This document shows positions 58,408 through 64,000 of a stretch of DNA of 64,000 bases, piece after piece. Every line of letters begins with the position of its first letter. Within the stretch, counting starts at the first letter, position 1. Both the position numbers and the translations under genes were made by a program. The stretch lies in NCBI GenBank assembly GCA_035501615.1, contig DATJVY010000117.1, positions 1 through 64,000 on the forward strand. The letters are read 5' to 3'. The DNA is from RPRB01 sp035501615. Its GTDB lineage: Bacteria; Myxococcota; Myxococcia; Myxococcales; Myxococcaceae. The notes below the pieces were generated by a model, which had not been told where the DNA came from, searched no databases, and saw nothing but the letters and a program-made list of their open reading frames with translations.

Positions 58408-59574
58408 GTGCTCTTCCTCCTCTACGGGCTGCTGCGGGACTCGCAGGCGCAGCGGTTCCTCAACTTTCTCCGCTACCCCACCTTCCGCATCGTCGCCGCG
58501 GGGGTGGCGGCGCTGGTCATCGGGCTGCTCTGGGGACGCCGGTTCATCGAGCAGCTGCGGCTCACCCAGCACGGGCAGAGCAACATCCGCGAGGACACCC
58601 CGGACAGGCACCAGTCGAAGAAGGGCACGCCCACCATGGGCGGCACGCTGATCCTGGTCTGCATCGGCGCGGCGACGCTGCTCTTCGCCGACCTCTCGTC
58701 CCGGGTGGTGTGGGTGGCGCTCCTCTGGACCTTCGGCTACGGCTTCATCGGCTTCCTCGACGACTGGCTGAAGCTGTCGAAGCGCAACAGCAAGGGCCTC
58801 GCGGGGAAGAAGAAGCTCCTCCTCCAGACGCTGTTCTTCGGAATCGGCATCTTCGGCATCCTCTGCACCTGGAAGGGGGGGACGCCGCACCTGCTCATCG
58901 AGACGCGGATCACCGTTCCCTTCGTCCCCACCCGGCACTTCAACCCCGACCTGGGCTGGCTCTACGTCTTCCTCGCCTGGGTGGTGGTGGTGGGGACCTC
59001 CAATGCGGTGAACCTCACCGACGGGCTGGACGGCCTGGCCATCGTCCCCACCATCGTCGCGGCGACCACCTTCGCCATCCTCTGCTACGTGGCCGGGAGC
59101 GGGCTGCACATCGCCGACGTGGTGGAGGTGGCGGGGCAGCAGCGCCTGGTGAGCACGCCGCTCTGGCGCTACCTGGGCATCCTCCCGGTGAACGGCGGCG
59201 CGGAGCTGGCGGTCTTCTGCGCCGCGGTGGTGGGAGCGGGCCTGTCCTTCCTGTGGTTCAACGCCTATCCGGCCAGCGTGTTCATGGGCGACATCGGGTC
59301 GCTGGCGCTCGGCGGCGGGCTCGGCGGGCTGGCGGTGCTGAGCAAGAACGAGATCGCCTCGGCCATCATCCACGGGGTGTTCCTGGCCGAGGCCCTGTCG
59401 GTGATGATCCAGGTCATCTCGTTCAAGATGACGGGGCGGCGGGTGTTTCGCATGGCGCCGGTGCACCACCACTTCGAGCTCAAGGGCCTCTCCGAGCCGA
59501 AGATCATCGTGCGTTTCTGGATCGTTTCCATCGTCTGCGGCGCGGTGGCGCTGATGACGCTCAAGCTGCGCTGA
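58408..59574 (+). CDS. mraY: Phospho-MurNAc-pentapeptide transferase MraY
   Basis: 388 residues, GTG start, about ten transmembrane segments. The catalytic motifs are GFLDDWLKL (DD pair), AVNLTDGLDGLA, FMGDIGSLALGG and the HHHFELKG histidine cluster near the C-terminus. The drug- and substrate-binding KKGTPTMGG loop is also present. MraY makes lipid I from UDP-MurNAc-pentapeptide and undecaprenyl phosphate. It starts 15 bases after murF. Confidence 0.97.
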   Translation: MLFLLYGLLRDSQAQRFLNFLRYPTFRIVAAGVAALVIGLLWGRRFIEQLRLTQHGQSNIREDTPDRHQSKKGTPTMGGTLILVCIGAATLLFADLSSRVVWVALLWTFGYGFIGFLDDWLKLSKRNSKGLAGKKKLLLQTLFFGIGIFGILCTWKGGTPHLLIETRITVPFVPTRHFNPDLGWLYVFLAWVVVVGTSNAVNLTDGLDGLAIVPTIVAATTFAILCYVAGSGLHIADVVEVAGQQRLVSTPLWRYLGILPVNGGAELAVFCAAVVGAGLSFLWFNAYPASVFMGDIGSLALGGGLGGLAVLSKNEIASAIIHGVFLAEALSVMIQVISFKMTGRRVFRMAPVHHHFELKGLSEPKIIVRFWIVSIVCGAVALMTLKLR

Positions 59575-59575
59575 C

Positions 59576-60946
59576 GTGGACCTGCGGAGACGGACGGTGG
59601 CGGTGCTGGGCGCGGGGAAGAGCGGGCTGGCCGCGTCCGAGCTGCTCCTGTCCCGCGGCGCGCGGGTGACCCTGTGGGACGAGCGTCCGGTGGCGGAGCT
59701 CGCCACGGAGGCGCTCGCCGCCCGTGGAGTGTCGGTGCGCGGGGGAACGGCTCTGGCGCGCGTCGACCTGGGCCGGCCGGACCTGGTGGTGGTGAGCCCG
59801 GGCGTGCCGCTCCGGCTCGCACCGATCGCGGGCGCCCGGGAGAGCGGCGTGCCCATCTGGGGCGAGGTCGAGCTCGCGGCCCGCTTCCTTCCGTCCGGGG
59901 CCCTGCTGCTCGGGGTGACCGGCACCAACGGAAAGAGCACGACGACCGCGCTGCTCGGCGCGCTGTGCCAGGCCGGTGGGCTGGACCCGTTCGTGGGTGG
60001 CAACCTCGGGACGCCGCTCTCGCGGGCGGTGCTCGAGCCGCCCCGCCCGGCCTACGTGCTGGAGCTGTCCAGCTATCAGCTGGAGGGGATGGACACCGTG
60101 CGGCTCCACGGCGCGACCGTGCTCAACCTCACGCCCGACCACCTCGACCGCTACGACGGCATGGAGGACTACGCGGCCGCCAAGGCGCGCATCTTCCGCA
60201 ACCAGGAGCCGGCGGACGTCGCGGTGGTGAACGCGGACGACGCCTGGACGATGCCCATGCTCGACGGAGCCCGCGGGCGGCGCTTCGGGTTCACGCTCCG
60301 CCCGGGCCCCGTCCCGCCGTCGGCCCGGCTCGACCTGGCCGAGCCCACGTCCGACGCGTCGTTCCGCCTGGGATCCTCGGGCGTCCAGCTCCGGGTCGCC
60401 AGCCGCGCGCTCCGGGGAGCGCACAACCTCGGGAACGCGATGGCCGCCTCGATGCTCGCCTTCCACGCCGCCGGGGTGAGCCCCGGGGCGCTACAGGCCG
60501 GTCTCGACGGGTTCCCCGGGCTCGCCCACCGGCTCGAGTCCATCCGAACCCTGGACGGGGTGGAGTGGGTGAACGACTCGAAGGCCACCAACATCGACGC
60601 GGTGTTGACCGCCCTGGCCGCGTTTCCTCCGGGTCAGCGGCTGTGGCTGATCGCCGGTGGGAAGGGGAAGGGCGCCCCCTACCGTCCGCTGGTGGAGGCG
60701 TCGGTCGGAAAAGTCGCGGGCCTGCTCACCGTTGGGCAGGATGCCCCTCTCCTCGAAGCGGAGTTCTCCCCCGTGCTGCCCGTCCACGCCTGCGAGACGC
60801 TCGACCGCGCGGTGGCGCGTGCGCGCACCCTCGCCCGCCCCGGCGACGTCGTCCTGCTCTCGCCGGCCTGCGCCTCGTTCGACCAGTTCCGGAACTTCGA
60901 GCACCGCGGGGACACCTTCCGCGCCCTGGTGGAGTCCCTGACATGA
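59576..60946 (+). CDS. murD: UDP-MurNAc-L-alanine:D-glutamate ligase MurD
   Basis: 456 residues, GTG start one base after the mraY stop. N-terminal UDP-binding part with VLGAGKSGLAASELLL, ATP motif GVTGTNGKSTTTALLGAL, ELSSYQLEGMDTV, and the middle-domain NLTPDHLDRYDGMEDYAAAKARIF. The C-terminal segment keeps WVNDSKATNIDAV and GGKGKGAPY. It adds D-Glu to UDP-MurNAc-L-Ala. Its position after mraY is the standard dcw order. The stop overlaps ftsW (ATGA). Confidence 0.96.
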   Translation: MDLRRRTVAVLGAGKSGLAASELLLSRGARVTLWDERPVAELATEALAARGVSVRGGTALARVDLGRPDLVVVSPGVPLRLAPIAGARESGVPIWGEVELAARFLPSGALLLGVTGTNGKSTTTALLGALCQAGGLDPFVGGNLGTPLSRAVLEPPRPAYVLELSSYQLEGMDTVRLHGATVLNLTPDHLDRYDGMEDYAAAKARIFRNQEPADVAVVNADDAWTMPMLDGARGRRFGFTLRPGPVPPSARLDLAEPTSDASFRLGSSGVQLRVASRALRGAHNLGNAMAASMLAFHAAGVSPGALQAGLDGFPGLAHRLESIRTLDGVEWVNDSKATNIDAVLTALAAFPPGQRLWLIAGGKGKGAPYRPLVEASVGKVAGLLTVGQDAPLLEAEFSPVLPVHACETLDRAVARARTLARPGDVVLLSPACASFDQFRNFEHRGDTFRALVESLT

Positions 60947-62142
60947 CCCCCCGCCGCGGCACGCCGTCGCCGATGCTGCCCGACGGACGCTCGGAGCCGG
61001 TGCGGCTCTCGGTCGACCCGGTGCTGCTCGGCGCGGTGCTGGCGCTCGTCTCGCTCGGGCTGGTGATGGTGTACTCGGCGAGCGCGGTGACCGCGGCCGA
61101 GAAGCAGGGGAACGGGTTCTACTTCCTCGAGCGCCAGCTCATCGCCGCGGGGGTGGGGCTGGTGACGATGGCCGCTGCCGTCCGGGTGGGCTACCGGCGG
61201 CTCGCACGCCTGGCGTATCCGCTCCTGCTCCTGAGCATCGTGCTCCTGGTCCTGGTGCTCCTCCCCGGGGTGGGGACCGTCGTCGGCGGGGCTCGCCGCT
61301 GGCTCCGCCTGCCCGGAATCAGTCTCCAGCCGGCCGAGATCGCCAAGTTCACCTGGGTGGTGTACCTGGCGTACTCGCTGGCGAAGAAGCGTGAGAAGGT
61401 GACCAAGTTCTCCATCGGGTTCCTGCCGCATCTGCTCCTCGCCGGGCTGCTGGTCGGCCTGTGCATGGCCGAGCCGGACTTCGGCAGCGCGGTGGAGCTG
61501 CTGGTGCTCCTCTTCATCCTGCTCTTCGCCGCGGGGACGCGGCTCTCGTACCTGGTCGGCTCGGTGCTCCTCGCGCTGCCGATGGCCTGGGCGGCGGTGG
61601 CGCACTCGCCGTACCGCTGGGCGCGGATCAAGGCCTTCCTCGATCCCTGGGCCCACCGCCACGACATCGGTTACCAGGTGGCGCAGTCGCTCATCTCGGT
61701 GGGCTCGGGCGGCCTCTTCGGGCTCGGGCTGGGAGAGAGCCGGCAGAAGCTGTTCTTCCTTCCCGAGGCCCACACCGACTTCATCTTCAGCATCATCGGC
61801 GAGGAGCTGGGACTGGTCGGCGCGCTGCTGACCATCGTGCTCTACGGGCTGATCGTCTGGCGGGGGACGCGCGCCGCGCTCCGGGCGAGCGAGACCTTCG
61901 GCACCTACCTCGGCCTGGGGCTGACGGCGATGCTCGGCGCCCAGGCGGCGGTGAACATGAGCGTGGCGATGGGGATGCTCCCCACCAAGGGGCTGACCCT
62001 GCCCTTCGTCTCCTACGGTGGCTGCTCGCTCGTGGTGTCGATGGCGGCCGCGGGAGTGCTGCTCTCGCTGAGCGCCTCGTCGGCCCCGCTCCGGAACCCC
62101 TCCGGGGCGCGACTCCGCCGGATGCAGGAGGCGGCCGCGTGA
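60943..62142 (+). CDS. ftsW: Septal peptidoglycan polymerase FtsW
   Basis: 399 residues from the ATG at 60943. A polar tail of about 25 residues precedes about ten transmembrane segments. SEDS-family motifs are present: LGLVMVYSAS, PAEIAKFTWVVYLAYSLAKK, MAEPDFGSAVELLVLL, and the loop YQVAQSLISVGSGGLFGLGLGES. A late FVSYGGCSLV motif follows. FtsW polymerises glycan strands at the septum with FtsI, and both genes are in the same operon. It overlaps murG by four bases. Confidence 0.96.
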   Translation: MTPRRGTPSPMLPDGRSEPVRLSVDPVLLGAVLALVSLGLVMVYSASAVTAAEKQGNGFYFLERQLIAAGVGLVTMAAAVRVGYRRLARLAYPLLLLSIVLLVLVLLPGVGTVVGGARRWLRLPGISLQPAEIAKFTWVVYLAYSLAKKREKVTKFSIGFLPHLLLAGLLVGLCMAEPDFGSAVELLVLLFILLFAAGTRLSYLVGSVLLALPMAWAAVAHSPYRWARIKAFLDPWAHRHDIGYQVAQSLISVGSGGLFGLGLGESRQKLFFLPEAHTDFIFSIIGEELGLVGALLTIVLYGLIVWRGTRAALRASETFGTYLGLGLTAMLGAQAAVNMSVAMGMLPTKGLTLPFVSYGGCSLVVSMAAAGVLLSLSASSAPLRNPSGARLRRMQEAAA

Positions 62143-63257
62143 GGATGCTCATCGCCGGCGGCGGGACCGGGGGGCACCTCTTCCCCGGAATCGCGCTGGC
62201 GGAGGAGGTCACCACCCGGCACCCGGACAACCGGGTTCTGTTCGTGGGAACGACACGCGGCCTCGAGGCGCGGGTCGTGCCGGCGGCGGGCTTCCCGCTG
62301 GAGACCATCGAGGTGCGCGGGCTGAAGGGCGTGGGGCCGCTCCGCAAGCTGCAGGCGCTGCTCCTGCTGCCGCTCTCGTTCCTCTCCAGCTGGCGCATCG
62401 TGGGGCGCTTCCGTCCGGACGTCGTGGTGGGCGTGGGCGGGTATGCCTCGGGCCCGGTGGTCCTCGCCGCCTGGACCCGCGGGGTGGCGACGGCCATCCA
62501 GGAGCAGAATGCGCTTCCCGGGGTGACCAACCGCATCCTGGGGCACGTCGTCCGCGCGGTGTTCATCGCCTTCGAGCAGGCGCGGGCGGCCTTCCCGCCG
62601 CGGAAGACGTACCTGGTGGGGAACCCCGTCCGCCGGAAGCTGATGGACAACTATCTCCGCAGCCGGACGCCGGCGAGCGATGGCCGCTTCCGGCTGCTGG
62701 TGGTCGGTGGCTCGCTGGGCGCGCGCGGGCTCAATACCCTCATGCTGGAGGCGCTGCCGCACCTGGGCGAGCTGCGAACCCAGATGGAGATCGTCCACCA
62801 GACGGGTTCGGCGGACCTCGAACGGGTGAAGGCGGCGTACGCGGCCGCCGGCGTGACCGCGGCGGAGATCGTTCCCTTCGTCGACGACATGTCCCGGGCC
62901 TATGCCCGGGCCTCGCTGGTCCTCTGCCGGGCGGGGGCCACCACCGTGGCCGAGCTGACCATCTGCAAGAAGGCGTCGATCCTGGTGCCGTTCCCCTATG
63001 CGACCGACGATCACCAGGCGGTGAACGCCGCGGCGCTGGTGGAGGCGGGGGCAGCGCTGATGTTTCGCGAGTCGGAGCTGACCGGGGAGCGGCTGGCCGG
63101 GGAGCTTCGCCGGCTCGCTGCCACGCCCGAGGCGCTCCAGCGGATGGAGCGCGCGGCCGGACACCTCGGCCGCCCCGAGGCGGCGCGCGAGCTGGTGGAC
63201 GTCTGCGCCGAGCTGAGCGCCGGGCCGAGCGGCGGGGGACAGGTGGTCCCACGATGA
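62139..63257 (+). CDS. murG: Lipid II synthase MurG (GlcNAc transferase)
   Basis: 372 residues, GTG start overlapping the ftsW stop. The N-terminal GT-B domain opens with the signature AGGGTGGHLFPGIALAEE. GVGGYASGPV and IQEQNALPGVTNR follow. The C-terminal domain has VVGGSLGARGLN and the sugar-nucleotide site RAGATTVAELTICKKASILVPFP, with the usual DDHQAVNAAAL. It transfers GlcNAc to lipid I at the inner face of the membrane, giving lipid II for FtsW. It overlaps murC. Confidence 0.96.
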   Translation: MRMLIAGGGTGGHLFPGIALAEEVTTRHPDNRVLFVGTTRGLEARVVPAAGFPLETIEVRGLKGVGPLRKLQALLLLPLSFLSSWRIVGRFRPDVVVGVGGYASGPVVLAAWTRGVATAIQEQNALPGVTNRILGHVVRAVFIAFEQARAAFPPRKTYLVGNPVRRKLMDNYLRSRTPASDGRFRLLVVGGSLGARGLNTLMLEALPHLGELRTQMEIVHQTGSADLERVKAAYAAAGVTAAEIVPFVDDMSRAYARASLVLCRAGATTVAELTICKKASILVPFPYATDDHQAVNAAALVEAGAALMFRESELTGERLAGELRRLAATPEALQRMERAAGHLGRPEAARELVDVCAELSAGPSGGGQVVPR

Positions 63258-64000
63258 CCCGGCGCGCACCGGTGGTGAGCCTGTTCAAGACCCGGCACGC
63301 GGCCCAGGTCCATTTCGTCGGCATCGGTGGCATCGGGATGAGCGGCATCGCCGAGGTGCTCCTCAACCTCGGCTACCGGGTGAGCGGCTCGGACCTGAAG
63401 GAGTCGGAGATCACGCGGAGGCTCCACCGGATGGGCGCGCGGGTGGAGATCGGCCACCGGGCCGAGAACCTGGTCTCGGCGGACGTGGTGGTCATCTCCT
63501 CGGCGGTGCGCCGGGACAATCCCGAGGTGCTCGCCGCCCAGGCACGGAAGATCCCGGTCATCCCCCGGGCGGAGATGCTCGCCGAGCTGATGCGCCTCAA
63601 GTACGCGGTGGCGGTCGCGGGCAGCCACGGGAAGACCACCACCACGTCGATGGTGGCGACGGTGATGAATGCCGCCGGCCTCGACCCCACCGCGGTGGTG
63701 GGAGGGAAGGTCAACGTCCTCGGCAGCAACGCCAAGCTCGGCAAGTCGGATCTCATGGTCGTCGAGGCCGACGAGTCCGACGGCAGCTTCGTCAAGCTGC
63801 ACCCCAGCATCGCGGTGGTGACCAACATCGACCCCGAGCACCTGGACCACTTCGGGAGCCTCGAGGCGCTGCGGAATGCCTTCGCCGAGTTCTGCAACCG
63901 GGTGCCCTTCTACGGGCTGAACGTGCTCTGCCTCGACCATCCCAACGTGCAGGCGCTGCTGCCCCAGATCGGGAAACGGGTGGTCACCTACGGGAGCTCG
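63254..64000 (+). CDS. murC: UDP-N-acetylmuramate:L-alanine ligase MurC, 3' partial
   Basis: The ATG at 63254 overlaps the murG stop (ATGA). The frame stays open to the last base of the window, so 249 residues are seen. The N-terminal UDP-binding motif VHFVGIGGIGMSGIAEVL, then the ATP motif AGSHGKTTTTSMVA, the acidic EADESDGSFVKL and NIDPEHLDHFGS are clear MurC features. It starts the peptide stem by adding L-Ala to UDP-MurNAc. The rest of the gene, and probably murB and ftsQAZ, lies beyond the window. Confidence 0.95.
   Translation, partial: MTRRAPVVSLFKTRHAAQVHFVGIGGIGMSGIAEVLLNLGYRVSGSDLKESEITRRLHRMGARVEIGHRAENLVSADVVVISSAVRRDNPEVLAAQARKIPVIPRAEMLAELMRLKYAVAVAGSHGKTTTTSMVATVMNAAGLDPTAVVGGKVNVLGSNAKLGKSDLMVVEADESDGSFVKLHPSIAVVTNIDPEHLDHFGSLEALRNAFAEFCNRVPFYGLNVLCLDHPNVQALLPQIGKRVVTYGSS

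Overview
The window is very GC-rich, with genes packed end to end and many ATGA/GTGA start-stop overlaps. GTG and TTG starts are common. The gene content points to the Myxococcota, most like Anaeromyxobacteraceae. Supporting features are a CarD regulator with a basic tail, a Ser/Thr kinase with a PEGA domain, PilZ and LuxR/TPR regulators, many lipoproteins, an archaemetzincin-like protein and a complete run of dcw genes. This placement is inferred from gene families read by eye, not from a database search. I saw no rRNA, tRNA, CRISPR array, insertion sequence or prophage.

Bases 1-5825 hold the inner-membrane core of a type III secretion export apparatus (sctQ, a FliO-like gene, sctR, S, T, U, V), read as one overlapping operon. 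Bases 5822-13072 run on the minus strand in two groups. The first is ligA-acyP-DUF3052. The second is an RNase E/G gene, a YihY-family membrane protein gene and an HU/IHF gene. rho lies divergent from ligA, behind a recognisable promoter. Bases 14951-26017 are a mixed housekeeping and metabolic stretch: a Cys-rich lipoprotein, an AI-2E-type exporter, an aldehyde dehydrogenase, thioredoxin 2, two small DUF2892 proteins, an ECF sigma factor with a fused zinc finger, an acyl-CoA synthetase, a molybdopterin oxidoreductase and an SDR enzyme.

Bases 26150-30253 form a tight three-gene operon of aldehyde dehydrogenase, glutamine-synthetase-like ligase and iron-type alcohol dehydrogenase. The combination fits gamma-glutamylation and stepwise oxidation of an amino alcohol such as ethanolamine. 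Bases 30325-35514 encode cell-surface functions: lipoprotein, GT39-type glycosyltransferase, beta-propeller and outer-membrane barrel. A LuxR/TPR regulator follows, whose apparent native 5' end is cut by an in-frame TAG, and then a flavin monooxygenase. Bases 38506-42686 are regulatory: a degenerate archaemetzincin-like protein, CarD with a histone-H1-like tail, a response regulator, a Ser/Thr kinase and a lipoprotein. Bases 42759-51174 carry an acyl-CoA dehydrogenase, a DUF1800/DUF1501 pair, an ECF sigma/membrane-protein operon divergent from a collagen-like lipoprotein, a TPR lipoprotein and a two-domain PilZ protein.

From 51246 to the end is the division and cell-wall cluster: MraZ operator repeats, mraZ, a STAS-domain gene, rsmH, ftsL, ftsI with PASTA, murE, murF, mraY, murD, ftsW, murG and the start of murC. 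These genes together build lipid II and the septal peptidoglycan synthase. The STAS gene is an unusual insertion in an otherwise canonical order.
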